NCBI RefSeq assembly: GCF_028657945.1
Contig: NZ_CP059693.1
Coordinates: forward strand, 310,001-374,000
Origin: Thalassomonas haliotis
GTDB lineage: Bacteria; Pseudomonadota; Gammaproteobacteria; Enterobacterales; Alteromonadaceae
Reading direction: 5' to 3'
DNA: 64,000 nt
The notes under the pieces were generated by a model that had not been told where the DNA came from, did not search any database, and worked only from the letters and a program-made list of their open reading frames with translations. This document shows positions 43,881 to 53,478 of this stretch, in pieces. The translations under genes and the position numbers were made by a program. How positions within the stretch are numbered: position 1 is the first letter of the stretch; every line of letters starts with the position of its first letter.

Positions 43881-44411
43881 TTAGTCTTGCTCATGCAACC
43901 AGGCGGCATGTCGGGGAGCGCGCTTGGTTTCTGACCATTCCTCTACCATTAACGGCGCCACGCGTTTTAGCTCGGCGAATTGCTCCGGTGTGCCGGTATT
44001 GGCGGCAAGCTCCAGGCGGTGGCCGTTAGGATCGAAGAAATAGATAGATTTAAAGACCCCGTGGTTGACCGGGCCTAATACTTCTACGCCTTTACCTTCA
44101 AGCTCTTCTTTGGCGGCAACCAGGGCGTCGAAATCTTCCACTTCCAGCGCGATATGCTGCACCCAGGTCGGGGTATTTTCGTCACGGCCCATTTTCGGGG
44201 AATTGGGGATCTCGAAAAATGCCAGGACATTGCCCATGCCGGCATCTAAGAAAGTATGCATATAAGGATCCGGAGCTTTCGTTGACGGTACTTCGTTTTC
44301 AGCGATAGCAACGGTAAGCTCCATGTTCAACTTATCTTTATACCATTCAACCGTTTCTTTGGTGTCCATGCAGCGGTAGGCTACATGATGAAAGCGTTTT
44401 AAATTAATCAT
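43881..44411 (-). CDS. VOC-family (glyoxalase/extradiol dioxygenase-like) protein
   Basis: The 176-residue protein has two VOC beta-alpha-beta-beta-beta units: FHHVAYRCMDTKETVEWY with a metal-binding histidine at the start, and VQHIALEVEDFDAL followed by YFFDPNGHRLEL with the metal glutamate. It could be a dioxygenase or an isomerase; the sequence alone does not say. The gene appears monocistronic with a CCGGGGGGGT stretch before its start. Confidence 0.88.
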   Translation of the reverse strand: MINLKRFHHVAYRCMDTKETVEWYKDKLNMELTVAIAENEVPSTKAPDPYMHTFLDAGMGNVLAFFEIPNSPKMGRDENTPTWVQHIALEVEDFDALVAAKEELEGKGVEVLGPVNHGVFKSIYFFDPNGHRLELAANTGTPEQFAELKRVAPLMVEEWSETKRAPRHAAWLHEQD

Positions 44412-44522
44412 AATTATCCGGGGGGGTTAGTTGTCCTCATGGCGTTAGTTTGTACCATAAAGCTGTATTTTTCCCAAAATTTTCGCGCGAGTTAGCTGCC
44501 GGGCAGGCGTCAGCTATTTAAT

Positions 44523-44550
44523 ACGGGTGTACAAATAACTGTACACCCGT
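44523..44550 (-). terminator. Hairpin after the M61 peptidase gene
   Basis: A perfect 11-bp stem (ACGGGTGTACA / TGTACACCCGT) with a six-base loop lies 36 bases beyond the M61 stop. There is no U run, so it may stabilise the transcript end instead of acting alone as a terminator. Confidence 0.5.
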
Positions 44551-44585
44551 TGATTCCTGCCGCTTTGCAAGCTTTTGCGGGGAGA

Positions 44586-46379
44586 TCAGTTGATGATCTT
44601 CTGCCAGTTCGTCGCCAGCTCGGCATCGGCTACGCTGATCTTGATTGCCGACAGCGGCGAATCGCTAAAGGCTATGTCCGAGCAAAGCAGCTGGTCATCC
44701 CGGAAATAAAAACAATTGACCGCCTGGCCGGTGCTTAAATGATCGCCAAGTTGCTGCAGCGATTTTTCCGTCACTTTAAGGTTATCCACGGCAATTAACA
44801 CATCATTGACCGCGAGTCCTGCCTTGGCGGCGGGGGAATTTTCCACCACCACAGATATTTTCAAACCGCCCGCCTGCTCTTTAAATTGTGCCCCCAGGTA
44901 AGGGACGTAATTTTCGCTGCCGATGGTTTCCAGGCTGTTCAGGCTTTTGAATTTGTGCGGCTCAAAACGGACCCCGACTTTTTCAAGTAAGGGGGCAAGG
45001 GCGACCCGATCCGGGGTATGCAGCAGGGCTTTAAAGTGCTCGCTGATATCTTCGCCGCATAGGATATTGGCGATATTGATAAAGTCGTCTTCCTGTGTGC
45101 CTATGCCGGGGCGGCCGAAGTGGATCCACAATTCCCGCATCAGGGTATCCAAACTGTATTGTCCGGCGGATTTCTCCCTGATGGTCAGATCCAGCCATAA
45201 GGCAATTAACGAGCCTTTAGTGTAATAACTGACGATATTGTTTACCGCATCCGGCCCCTGCTGGTAGAACTTGGTCCAGGCATCGAAACTGGATTCGGTT
45301 ACGCTTTGTTTCAGCTCGCCGCCGCCGCGGTAAACCCGGGTGGCGGTTTTGCTGAGCAGTTCCAGATACTGTTCAAAGGGAATAATGCCGGCGCGGAACA
45401 GGGAAAAATCGTCGTAATAGGAGGTGATGCCTTCATAGGCCCATAACTGTTTGGTATGGGATTCTTTTTGCAGGTTATAAGGGACAAATTCCTTGGGTTT
45501 AATACGGCAGACATTCCAGGCATGAAAATACTCGTGGGAGCATAAACTGAGGAAGGCCTTATAGTTATCGCTTAATTCTTCCGGTTTGTTCGGGTTGGGC
45601 AAGTCAAAACGGCTGGCCTGCAAAATAGTCGAGTTTTTATGTTCTAGGCCGCCAAAACCGCTGGCGAGCAAATGGCTAATAAACCAGTATTCGCTAAACG
45701 GCACTTCGCCGAACAGCTTGATATGGTGCCGGCACAGTTTGGCAACATCATCAGCCAGACGCTGGCGGTCACCGTAATGGCCACTGGTAAATACCAGGTG
45801 GTGTTCCACGCCTTCGACGGTAAATTCAAAGGTATCCAATACCCCTATGGCGACGGGGCAGTCGATCAGCTCATGGTAATCGGCGGCAATATAGTCGCCG
45901 AATGCGTATTTTTCGGTGCCCCTTGCCCTTGACATGCCGGTGGCAACCTGCCAGTTATCTTTTTGCCTGGGGGGATTTATGGTCAGCTGGCAGCTGTGAT
46001 CGCTCAGCTCCTCAACTGCGAGGAAGGTCGAGCTGCCGTTAAAGAACCCCCGCTGGCTGTCTAAATAGGCGGTACGCACCGACAGATCAAAAGCGAACAC
46101 CTGGTAGCTCAGGCTAACTTGCTTGTCTGTCGCGCTAATGTGCCAGGTTTGCTTATCGCTTTTCTCTGTGGCCAAAGCCTGGCCATCGGCGGAAACCGCG
46201 CTAAGTTCAATGATATTTTTCGCAAAGTCCCTGATCATATAGCTGCCGGGCAGCCAGGCGGGCAGGCTCAGGGTATAGTTTTTTCCCGGTTCGCTGGCAA
46301 AGGCCATTTCGACGCGAAACAGATGGCTGTTGGTATTTTCCGGGGTGATCTGATAACAAATTTTATTTTTATGTTTCAT
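44586..46379 (-). CDS. M61-family glycyl aminopeptidase with PDZ domain
   Basis: The 597-residue protein has the M61 N-terminal domain (LPAWLPGSYMIRDFAKNI), the zinc motif HEYFHAWNVCRIKP with downstream WAYEGITSYYDD, and a PDZ domain near the C-terminus (about 500-580, SPAAKAGLAVNDVLIAVD). M61 enzymes cleave N-terminal glycine and alanine. There is no signal peptide, which is usual for the group. It lies 223 bases downstream of purU on the same strand and is followed by a hairpin. Confidence 0.93.
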   Translation of the reverse strand: MKHKNKICYQITPENTNSHLFRVEMAFASEPGKNYTLSLPAWLPGSYMIRDFAKNIIELSAVSADGQALATEKSDKQTWHISATDKQVSLSYQVFAFDLSVRTAYLDSQRGFFNGSSTFLAVEELSDHSCQLTINPPRQKDNWQVATGMSRARGTEKYAFGDYIAADYHELIDCPVAIGVLDTFEFTVEGVEHHLVFTSGHYGDRQRLADDVAKLCRHHIKLFGEVPFSEYWFISHLLASGFGGLEHKNSTILQASRFDLPNPNKPEELSDNYKAFLSLCSHEYFHAWNVCRIKPKEFVPYNLQKESHTKQLWAYEGITSYYDDFSLFRAGIIPFEQYLELLSKTATRVYRGGGELKQSVTESSFDAWTKFYQQGPDAVNNIVSYYTKGSLIALWLDLTIREKSAGQYSLDTLMRELWIHFGRPGIGTQEDDFINIANILCGEDISEHFKALLHTPDRVALAPLLEKVGVRFEPHKFKSLNSLETIGSENYVPYLGAQFKEQAGGLKISVVVENSPAAKAGLAVNDVLIAVDNLKVTEKSLQQLGDHLSTGQAVNCFYFRDDQLLCSDIAFSDSPLSAIKISVADAELATNWQKIIN

Positions 46380-46602
46380 GTGGGTAACCAGGATAATTTT
46401 ACTCTTGCTTGATTGGTCGGCTTGCCCTGTCGGGCAAAAGAAAGGGGAGGTGAAGTCTGGTTTGCACTCGATTTCAGCACCATCCCTTAGTGCACTGTTT
46501 TACTTCTTAACTAACAGAGTCGCGATACCAGTATAGAATAAAGAAAGTTTCTATACCGGCATGGCTGGATATCTTTGCTGTTTAGTTAAGTCAGGATAAC
46601 GG

Positions 46603-47463
46603 TTAAGCCAGGATAACGGTTTTGTCGCCGTTGAGGCAGATGCGTTGCTGGGCATGCATTTTTACGGCATGGCACAGGGCGGTGGCTTCCAGATCATGGC
46701 CCAAGTGCACCATTTGTTCTACGGTGAAGGTATGGTTAATAGGTTTTACTTCCTGGACTATAATCGGGCCTTCATCAAGATCCGCAGTGACATAATGGGC
46801 GGTAGCACCGATCACTTTTACTCCGCGGGCATGGGCCTGGTGATAAGGTTTTGCCCCTTTGAAGCTGGGTAAAAACGAGTGATGGATATTGATGGCATTA
46901 CCCTGGAGTTTGACACACATATCGTCAGATAAAATCTGCATATAACGGGCAAGCACCAGCAGCTCGGCATCGGCGCTTTTCATCACGTCAAGGATCGCGG
47001 CTTCCTGCTGGGGTTTGTTTTCTTTGTTTACCGGCAGATGGTGGTAAGGAATTCCGTGCCACTCTACCAAAGGCTGACAGTCCGCATGGTTGGAGACCAC
47101 GGCAACAATATTCACCGGCAGTACGCCGGCTTTCCATTTAGTTAACAGCGATACCAGGCAGTGATCGTCTTTGGAGACGGCAATCACGATATTGGGTAAA
47201 TCCTCGGCATTCCTGATGTGGTAGCTGAGATTGAGCGGCTTGGCCAGTTCGTCGATGGCGCTGACAAATTCTTCAAAAGGCACTTTGAGGTTACGGTCAT
47301 CAAAGGCGATACGGGAAAAAAAGCTATCGGTATAGGGATCACTGTATTGCGAGGTTTCGGTAATAAAGGCGCCGTGTTCAAACAGGTTATGGGTAACTTT
47401 TGCTAAGACGCCTGAAGTATCAGGACATTGCCAGGTTAAAACGTATTGATTGTTGATTTGCAT
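46603..47463 (-). CDS. purU: Formyltetrahydrofolate deformylase
   Basis: The 286-residue protein has an N-terminal ACT domain (residues ~5-85) and a formyl transferase-type hydrolase domain with HHSFLPSFKGAKPYHQA and GATAHYVTADLDEGPII, the conserved N-H-D set of PurU. It hydrolyses 10-formyl-tetrahydrofolate to formate and tetrahydrofolate, supplying formate for PurT. Length is normal. Confidence 0.95.
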   Translation of the reverse strand: MQINNQYVLTWQCPDTSGVLAKVTHNLFEHGAFITETSQYSDPYTDSFFSRIAFDDRNLKVPFEEFVSAIDELAKPLNLSYHIRNAEDLPNIVIAVSKDDHCLVSLLTKWKAGVLPVNIVAVVSNHADCQPLVEWHGIPYHHLPVNKENKPQQEAAILDVMKSADAELLVLARYMQILSDDMCVKLQGNAINIHHSFLPSFKGAKPYHQAHARGVKVIGATAHYVTADLDEGPIIVQEVKPINHTFTVEQMVHLGHDLEATALCHAVKMHAQQRICLNGDKTVILA

Positions 47464-47768
47464 AATGTCTCACTTGATAGAAAAAGTTATTGGTTTACCT
47501 TGGCCTTAATTGATTTTTATCCGGCTTTTCCCGGTTGTGAAAACGTTTGTGTTACAGCCGGTAGCTGCGCCCTATCATCCTTGATAACTCTTTTAAGTTA
47601 AGAGGGCAGCAATAAAGCCCAAGCCCTTATTTAGGAGTTACGGCGAGGTGTGCTGAAAAGTTTTCGACAACAGAGAAGCGATTTAAATTTGAAAACGGCA
47701 AAGTCTGAGCTAACAGGTTAATTCCTGTCCGGTTAATTTACGACAGAAACTCACTTTTAGGCAAGGGC
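47464..47768. other. Intergenic region, 305 bp
   Basis: No gene, repeat or clear riboswitch is seen between purU and the VF530 gene. It presumably carries the purU promoter. Confidence 0.5.
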
Positions 47769-47996
47769 TCAATGGCGGAATTTGTGTTTATTTTTTATAT
47801 AAAGATTTTCTACCTTTTCCCGGGCCCATGGGGTCTTGCGTAAAAACTTCAGTGACGACTTAATGCTGGGGTCGTGGGTAAAGCAGCGTATTTTGATGAT
47901 CTGGCCCAACTCTTCAAAACCGTAATGCTCCGCCAGCTCGGTGACTATGGTTTGCAAGGTTATGCCGTGCAAGGGATTAAAGGGTTGTTCGTTCAT
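47769..47996 (-). CDS. VF530-family DNA-binding protein
   Basis: The 75-residue product matches VF530 proteins: [20 protein letters not shown], then [19 protein letters not shown] and a basic [11 protein letters not shown] segment. The family is a small helical fold proposed to bind DNA. The gene is monocistronic and divergent from the chemoreceptor. Confidence 0.92.
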   Translation of the reverse strand: MNEQPFNPLHGITLQTIVTELAEHYGFEELGQIIKIRCFTHDPSIKSSLKFLRKTPWAREKVENLYIKNKHKFRH

Positions 47997-48199
47997 GTTT
48001 TTCTCTGTGCTGTTATCGACCTGCTGCTATTGTATCAAGTAACCTGTGGTGAACGCGAAAAAATTATCCGGCGATAAAAAGCTCTGTACGAATCCCGTTA
48101 ATTAGTGAAGAATGAGCCAACAGTATTTTTGCGTACAGCCAGGGAGCCGGGACAGCTAAACTTGAGTCGGTTCCAGGCGATCAACGGATAGCTTTTGTT

Positions 48200-50089
48200 A
48201 TGTTCAGTCAATTAAAATTTGCCCATAAAATCATCATAACCGCAGCGGTATTGCTTATTTTAACCCTGACGGTATCGAACGCTTACCATTATCTTAAAAT
48301 CAACGACCAAACCGAAACCAACCTGGAGCGGGGTATTAATGAAATTGCCCGCTCGGTATCGGGTAATATTGCCAACTGGCTCAACAGTAAACTGCAGATT
48401 GTCAATGCCATTGCCCAGAGTACCCGGGAAAGCAGCGACAGCATGACGATTTTAGCGACAGTACAGCAGGCGGATGTTGCCGGCTTGTTTAAAAATACCT
48501 ATGTCGGGGTCGAGCGTACCGGCGAGTTTATTGTCGATGATGTCAGTATTAAACTGCCGGATGACTTTGATGCCAGGCAAAGGCCCTGGTATACCCAGGT
48601 AAAACAGGATCGCAAGTCTTCCTATACCGAACCTTATGTTGATGCTTCGGTTAATAAACTGATTATTTCTGCGGTGGCGCCAATCGAAGATAACGGCCGT
48701 TTTATCGGGGCTGCCGGCGGCGATATCGAGCTTGATGAAATCGCCGATATTATCAATGCCATCGACTTTCTGGAATTAGGTTATGCCTACCTGGTAACTG
48801 ATAACGGCAAAATTCTCAGCCATCCGCAAAAACAATATCTGGATAAAAATATCAGTGAGCTTTTTGGCTATCAACCAGGTTTTAGCCGCGAGCTGGTGGA
48901 AATTTCCGAAAAAGAGCAAATTGTTTCTTTTATCCCGGTGCAGGGGATCACTTCGGTGAAATGGTATGTCGGTGTGGTGTTGGATCGAAATAAAGCTTAC
49001 GCCCCCATGGCAACGGCAAGAAACAACGCTGTTTTGTTTGGTTTGATCAGTGTGGTGATCACGATTTTCATCCTGCATTTATTGCTTAATCACCTGATGA
49101 AACCTATCAATAACCTGACGCTGGCGATTAAAGATATTTCTCAGGGAGACGGCGATTTAACCAAACGTTTGTCGGTAGACTCGCAAGATGAAATCGGCCA
49201 GTTATCCCATCATTTTAATGCCTTTATCGATACCATTCATGATTCCATAAAGCAGGTACACCAAACCGCCGGTGCTTTAGAGCAGCATATCAACAGCGTG
49301 CGCCAGAGCGCCTTAGCCGGGATTGACATGGCGGAGCAACAGCTGAGCAGGGGAGACAGTGTCTCCGGCGCCATATCCGAGCTCAACAGCTCGGCGCAAG
49401 AAATTTCCTCCAATGCGGTAACGGCCTCGGATTTAACTTCGGCGATGCAGGACCAGTCCCGGGAGGGGGTCGATGCCCTGAGCAATAACATCGACTCGAT
49501 AGAGCATTTATCTGCGACTATGGGGCAGTCGAGCGGCGAAATTGAAAAACTGGCCAGCGAAGCCCAGAATATCGGCAATATCCTCGATGTGATCAAAGGG
49601 GTCAGCTCGCAAACCAACTTGTTGGCGTTAAATGCCGCCATTGAAGCGGCCCGTGCAGGTGAAGCCGGTCGCGGTTTTGCCGTGGTGGCGGATGAAGTGC
49701 GCCAGCTGGCACAACGTACCCAGGATGCTACCGGGGAAATTGAAGTGATGATCGACAACCTGCAAAACGGCACCGGCGCCGTGGTCGCCAGCATGAGCCA
49801 AAGCCAGGAAAACAGTGCCACCAGTGTGGAAATGGCCGGGCTTGCCGATGAGAAAATGCGGCAGATCATCCAATCCCTGGCCCAGGTGGATATTGAAAAC
49901 CATGCGGTATCGGATGCCACCCAACAACAGGCGGCGGTGATCAAAAGTATAGATAAGGATATCCTGCAATTAATGGAATTAAATCAGCAGGGGGTAAGCA
50001 ACCTGCAGCAAACCCAGGATGCCTGCGACGGCCTGCAACAGGAGTTTGCCGGGTTAAATACCCTGGTGGGGCAGTTTAAAGTCTCCTGA
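48200..50089 (+). CDS. Methyl-accepting chemotaxis protein with dCache sensor
   Basis: The 629-residue receptor has a transmembrane helix (about 10-30), a dCache-type periplasmic sensor (about 35-270, with [11 protein letters not shown] and [16 protein letters not shown]), a second helix (about 276-298), a HAMP domain (to ~355) and a signalling domain whose tip [20 protein letters not shown] is canonical. The sensor motif resembles those that bind amino acids, but the ligand is not proven. It stands alone. Confidence 0.95.
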   Translation: MFSQLKFAHKIIITAAVLLILTLTVSNAYHYLKINDQTETNLERGINEIARSVSGNIANWLNSKLQIVNAIAQSTRESSDSMTILATVQQADVAGLFKNTYVGVERTGEFIVDDVSIKLPDDFDARQRPWYTQVKQDRKSSYTEPYVDASVNKLIISAVAPIEDNGRFIGAAGGDIELDEIADIINAIDFLELGYAYLVTDNGKILSHPQKQYLDKNISELFGYQPGFSRELVEISEKEQIVSFIPVQGITSVKWYVGVVLDRNKAYAPMATARNNAVLFGLISVVITIFILHLLLNHLMKPINNLTLAIKDISQGDGDLTKRLSVDSQDEIGQLSHHFNAFIDTIHDSIKQVHQTAGALEQHINSVRQSALAGIDMAEQQLSRGDSVSGAISELNSSAQEISSNAVTASDLTSAMQDQSREGVDALSNNIDSIEHLSATMGQSSGEIEKLASEAQNIGNILDVIKGVSSQTNLLALNAAIEAARAGEAGRGFAVVADEVRQLAQRTQDATGEIEVMIDNLQNGTGAVVASMSQSQENSATSVEMAGLADEKMRQIIQSLAQVDIENHAVSDATQQQAAVIKSIDKDILQLMELNQQGVSNLQQTQDACDGLQQEFAGLNTLVGQFKVS

Positions 50090-50192
50090 TTAAGTGTATA
50101 TTTTTTGCCGGGGGGAAATTTTATTCTCAGTTATTGGGTCTTGTGCTGCAATCCATTAACTTAGAATAATAGCTCAGAGAGAATATCCCAGG

Positions 50193-50831
50193 ATGAAATT
50201 AATATATAAGCTTTTAACCGCCGGTCTGGCTGTTTTGTTTACCTTTACCGCTCAGGCAACTAAACCAATTGCTGAACAGGCTGCTATGGTCAGTCCGCTA
50301 CTGAACGGCCAACAGATTCCCGCCGTGATGGCCACTACGGTAGAAGGTAAGCAGATTAACTTGCAGGATGTGCTTGCCGGCAAGAAAACCATTTTATTCT
50401 TTTACCGTGGCGGCTGGTGTCCGTTTTGTAATACCCAGATGGGGCAGTTAAAAAAAATCAGCGGTCGCTTGCAGGGCATGGGCTTCCAGTTAATCGGCAT
50501 ATCAACCGATGCTCCCGAAGGCCTCAAAGCCAGCATAAAAGAACGTGATCTGGACTACACCCTGCTTTCAGATTTTAATTCTAAAGTCAGTCAAAGTTTC
50601 GGCTTAGCGTTTTTTGCTTCACAAAAAACCACCGAACGCTATGTCTCGAAAATGAATCTTGGCAACCCGCTACAAAAAAACAGTCAGGGACAGGAACGTT
50701 TGGTATTGCCTGCACCCGCGGTTTATGTATTTGATGCTAAGGGCTTGGTTCAGTTTAACTATGTTAACCCCAACTTCCGGGTACGGTTAGACGAAGAGTT
50801 ATTGCTAAAAGCGGCTGAATTGGTCCGGTAG
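50193..50831 (+). CDS. Exported peroxiredoxin-like (AhpC/TSA) protein
   Basis: The 212-residue protein has a signal peptide (to TAQA, about residue 24) and a thioredoxin-fold AhpC/TSA domain with YRGGWCPFCNTQMGQL, so two cysteines sit as CPFC. This is the peroxiredoxin-like group with a possible CxxC redox site and not a classic 2-Cys enzyme. It likely reduces peroxides or disulfides in the periplasm. The ATG has an AGGA-type ribosome binding site. Confidence 0.85.
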   Translation: MKLIYKLLTAGLAVLFTFTAQATKPIAEQAAMVSPLLNGQQIPAVMATTVEGKQINLQDVLAGKKTILFFYRGGWCPFCNTQMGQLKKISGRLQGMGFQLIGISTDAPEGLKASIKERDLDYTLLSDFNSKVSQSFGLAFFASQKTTERYVSKMNLGNPLQKNSQGQERLVLPAPAVYVFDAKGLVQFNYVNPNFRVRLDEELLLKAAELVR

Positions 50832-51062
50832 GCTTTCAGGATAATGCTGTCAGGGATGAGAGCAAGTACAAGAAATATAAGCAGAGGGGAGTTTTCGCTC
50901 CTCAATGCTTTAGTGCCCAGCGTTTGAAATCCTTTAAATAGCTGATTAACTTGATATGTTATCTCTATTTTGTGATCCCTAATATATTGCTATCAACAGC
51001 AATAACCTTCCTAAAGCCGTACAGATAAACAATAAAGTTGATAATGAGCTGTTAACTAATTG

Positions 51063-51090
51063 TTGATAATGTTTTCTTGCTGATTATACT
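51063..51090 (+). promoter_or_regulatory. Candidate promoter for the six-cysteine peptide gene
   Basis: TTGATA (51063-51068) and TATACT (51085-51090) are separated by 16 bases, about 80 bases upstream of the ATG at 51171. The rest of 50832-51170 shows no gene. Confidence 0.4.
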
Positions 51091-51170
51091 GAAAAAGTCT
51101 TGTTGAAAAGATGCATAGCTTTTATTGCACTTATAGCTATGGAAATACTAATACAAAGGAAAGTAACAAA

Positions 51171-51380
51171 ATGATTAATAAAAACAAAAAATATTTAAAA
51201 ATGGCTTTATTAGGTATGTCTATAGCCTTGGCTCCGGCAATATCAACAGCCGCCGGTAGTTGTGGTACGTATTGTGTGTCAGAAGTGCGTAAATGTATCA
51301 GTGAAGGTAATAGCTCCGATTATTGCTTTTCTGAATATGAAAGTTGCATGATCAGAAGCGGTTGTCCTGGCTGGGCATAA
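51171..51380 (+). CDS. Small exported six-cysteine peptide
   Basis: The ATG at 51171 has a good AAAGGAAAG ribosome binding site and gives 69 residues. The signal peptide (KMALLGMSIALAPAISTAA) is followed by a ~39-residue mature part with six cysteines in the order C-x3-C-x6-C-x9-C-x6-C-x5-C. The spacing suggests a disulfide-stabilised helical hairpin. No known family is recognised. It stands alone upstream of the XRE/double-glycine peptide locus. Confidence 0.75.
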   Translation: MINKNKKYLKMALLGMSIALAPAISTAAGSCGTYCVSEVRKCISEGNSSDYCFSEYESCMIRSGCPGWA

Positions 51381-51450
51381 TGCCAGCTCTGTTTTTGAGT
51401 TTTGAATCATGGCTTCCATAAATAGATTCGTTATCTGATCACGTTAATTT

Positions 51451-51603
51451 ATGGGATCCATAATTTATACTTCTGAGCAAGCAAGCAAGCTTGAAAAATG
51501 GCGTCGAAGGCCGAAATACTGCGGCGGTGAAGCGTTATTTGAGTTTTTGTCAGCTATTGTTTGTGCTGAGCGTTTCCCCAAATTATATCTATTAGCGGTA
51601 TAA
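51451..51603 (+). CDS. Possible 50-residue protein, uncertain
   Basis: An ATG frame reads MGSIIYTSEQASKLEKW, then RRRPKYCGGEALFEFL and AERFPKLYLLAV. Its composition is protein-like and basic in the middle, but the ribosome binding site is poor and there is no recognisable family. It could be a truncated gene. Nothing else is supported between 51381 and 51880. Confidence 0.25.
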   Translation: MGSIIYTSEQASKLEKWRRRPKYCGGEALFEFLSAIVCAERFPKLYLLAV

Positions 51604-51880
51604 GGGTTGCCTCACCTCTGGCAGTTGGCTGAAATTTTACAGTTTGTTTAAATGCTATATCTTTTCTGTTTTTACATTACCTGGCTATTAGCTATATAGA
51701 TGCTCCAAAGCGTGGTCTTTTAAAAAGCTAAGATGACCCCGTGAAATTTATTGCCGTTGTTTGATGGCTGCATATGCGTTTTGCTAAAAACGTCAATCAT
51801 TTTCATATGGCTGTCCGTCACGCTCGCCATCCATCTTAGTAAGGCTTAATAGCAGACAGTCAGCAAAGCATTGGCTAATG

Positions 51881-52132
51881 TTACTTCTTCTTTAATTTTT
51901 TCTGGTACAAAGCGTCAAACTCAACCATGTTCAGCTTAAACACCTTACAAATCTCAATCAGCTCTATATAGTCGAGCTTGCGTTCGCCGCTCTCATACTT
52001 AGAGACAAAACTTTGCGGCTTACCGAGGATATCACCTAACTTTGTCTGGCTCATATCCTTGTCCTGCTTGCGAAGCTCTCTAAGCAGCGCCCTTAATTTT
52101 ACCCTTCTCTCGTCCCAGGATTTATTGGTCAT
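51881..52132 (-). CDS. XRE-family HTH regulator
   Basis: The 83-residue protein is essentially one Cro/C1-type helix-turn-helix: KDMSQTKLGDILGKPQSFVSKYESGERKLDYIEL. It has no effector domain. Its start is 22 bases from half-site AAATATCCC and close to a perfect palindrome, so it likely represses itself and any divergent transcript. No toxin partner is obvious on its strand. Confidence 0.9.
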   Translation of the reverse strand: MTNKSWDERRVKLRALLRELRKQDKDMSQTKLGDILGKPQSFVSKYESGERKLDYIELIEICKVFKLNMVEFDALYQKKLKKK

Positions 52133-52153
52133 GTGATATTTCAGCTATGGCGG

Positions 52154-52204
52154 AAATATCCCAATTTAGTATATTTTTTCAAATATCCCATTTCGGGATA
52201 TTTG
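52154..52204. promoter_or_regulatory. Operator of the XRE regulator at 51881
   Basis: A perfect palindrome CAAATATCCC-N5-GGGATATTTG (52180-52204) and an additional half-site AAATATCCC (52154-52162), 27 bases away, lie just upstream of the XRE start. Repeated operators of this kind are typical of autoregulated XRE proteins. The region to 52457 has a short plus-strand frame (52227-52316) with an AGAGGT ribosome binding site that soon stops, possibly a broken divergent gene. Confidence 0.7.
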
Positions 52205-52457
52205 CTCTTGTGAAAAAGAGGTATAACATGCACCAGGTTAACAGCACAGGTAAATCAGAAAGCTTGAACAACCCGGGGACTTCTCTGGCTGGTTCGCCCG
52301 ATAGAAGGACAACTTGATACTCAAGCGGCTCTTATATTGTCAAACCAGATCTCACGCTGATGCGCTACCTCGCCCTGTTAACTGCCCTGGTAAAACGATA
52401 AATAAATTCGCCTTCCTTTAAGGCAATACGGACATAAAAGAATAAGTAGGGATATTT

Positions 52458-52784
52458 ATGTTTAGATTCATGACAGGTGATGACTTACGGCGCATGAGAT
52501 TGTCTTGCAACCGTACTATTGAAGATATGGCTAAAAAAATCTCTGTTAGCTGCATCACCTATGAAAAGTACGAGGCTGGCCTGGAGCAGCCTAAACCGGC
52601 TCATCTTTTTGCGCTGAATATTTATTGCCTGCTAAGCATTACTCCCTTGCTCAAGCAACTTCGTGTACTAATAACCCATTTCAACCAATACAAGGATTTT
52701 AAAAATGATAAAGCCAACACTCACCGTATCTCATCAGAGCAAAAACACCATAAACCTGGGTCGGATGAAGCTGAACAAGAATGA
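52458..52784 (+). CDS. XRE-like HTH protein upstream of a double-glycine peptide gene
   Basis: The 108-residue protein has a helix-turn-helix (TGDDLRRMRLSCNRTIEDMA with SCITYEKYEAGLEQP, about residues 5-45). The C-terminal part is charged and low-complexity. Its last 80 bases overlap the start of the peptide gene at 52705 in another frame, so its natural C-terminus may be shorter or the overlap may couple translation. It may regulate the peptide and membrane protein genes downstream. Confidence 0.7.
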   Translation: MFRFMTGDDLRRMRLSCNRTIEDMAKKISVSCITYEKYEAGLEQPKPAHLFALNIYCLLSITPLLKQLRVLITHFNQYKDFKNDKANTHRISSEQKHHKPGSDEAEQE

Positions 52785-52899
52785 GCTAAAAATGATCACT
52801 GGCGGTAGCGGTATTCATAACGGCGATGACCCGGTGGCACATACTATTGCTGCGCCGGTAGCAGATAACGGCGATGACAAGGATAAGCAAGGTCAATAA
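52705..52899 (+). CDS. Double-glycine leader peptide
   Basis: ATG 52705 has an AAGGA eight bases upstream and gives 64 residues. The segment MKLNKNELKMITGG is a textbook double-glycine leader of the bacteriocin/export type, also possible from an internal ATG at 52765. The mature 30 residues (GSGI... rich in Asp and Gly, no cysteine) are acidic. It is followed by an integral membrane protein gene 18 bases later. No peptidase-containing ABC exporter is in the window. Function, perhaps a bacteriocin or a signal, is unknown. Confidence 0.65.
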   Translation: MIKPTLTVSHQSKNTINLGRMKLNKNELKMITGGSGIHNGDDPVAHTIAAPVADNGDDKDKQGQ

Positions 52900-52917
52900 G
52901 CGAAGGATAAGGCAACA

Positions 52918-53478
52918 ATGGCAAAATTAATCTTGATATTTCTGGGGGTCTGTTATGCGATTATTAGCCAGAATCCCTTGCATGTATCTGTTCTGATAAA
53001 CATTTCATTGTTACTGATCATATTCATGAACAGGCATAACGTTAATATTGTGCATGTATGTACCGCTTTGCTGGTAGTGTACTTTACCGAAATGCTCATT
53101 TTTGAAAACTTGATTGTGACCAATAGTGAAACTATGAGCCAGATGTGGGTTAATGCTATTGTCTATACAACTTACTTAGTGATAGACCTGATGTTATTCC
53201 TGCTATTGGCTTTTAGAGCACCCCTTACCAGGGCAAGGCTGCAGGCTCAGGGTAAACCCCATAACCATGTTTTTACCTATAACAGCGAATTCGCGTTAGC
53301 CAGCTTATTTGTTGTTTTTATGCTGGTAGATCTGCTTGCATTAGCTGAGAATGTTATCAGGCATTTAGACGAGTTTGGCCTGAGTGGCGAAATGGTGCAA
53401 ATGTTTTCACATTGGACCGTGGTTTTTTATAGTTATGTGCCGGTAAAGAGTGTGCTGCTGGGCATCGCATTCTTGTAG
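52918..53478 (+). CDS. Polytopic membrane protein of unknown function
   Basis: The 186-residue product has about six hydrophobic helices and no family that I recognise. It follows the double-glycine peptide gene closely with a ribosome binding site AAGGATAAGGCA. In bacteriocin loci such a gene often encodes immunity or a processing protease, but no catalytic motif (for example CAAX protease glutamates) is evident. The call is by position and topology. Confidence 0.7.
   Translation: MAKLILIFLGVCYAIISQNPLHVSVLINISLLLIIFMNRHNVNIVHVCTALLVVYFTEMLIFENLIVTNSETMSQMWVNAIVYTTYLVIDLMLFLLLAFRAPLTRARLQAQGKPHNHVFTYNSEFALASLFVVFMLVDLLALAENVIRHLDEFGLSGEMVQMFSHWTVVFYSYVPVKSVLLGIAFL

Noticed and set aside
49237-49944. 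235-codon minus-strand frame opposite the chemoreceptor signalling domain
   Set aside because: The plus-strand chemoreceptor is unmistakable here; the antisense frame reflects its codon bias.
52227-52316. 29-codon frame divergent from the XRE gene with an AGAGGT ribosome binding site
   Set aside because: Stops early; a shift would extend it, but there is no recognisable product, so it is only noted as a possible broken gene.
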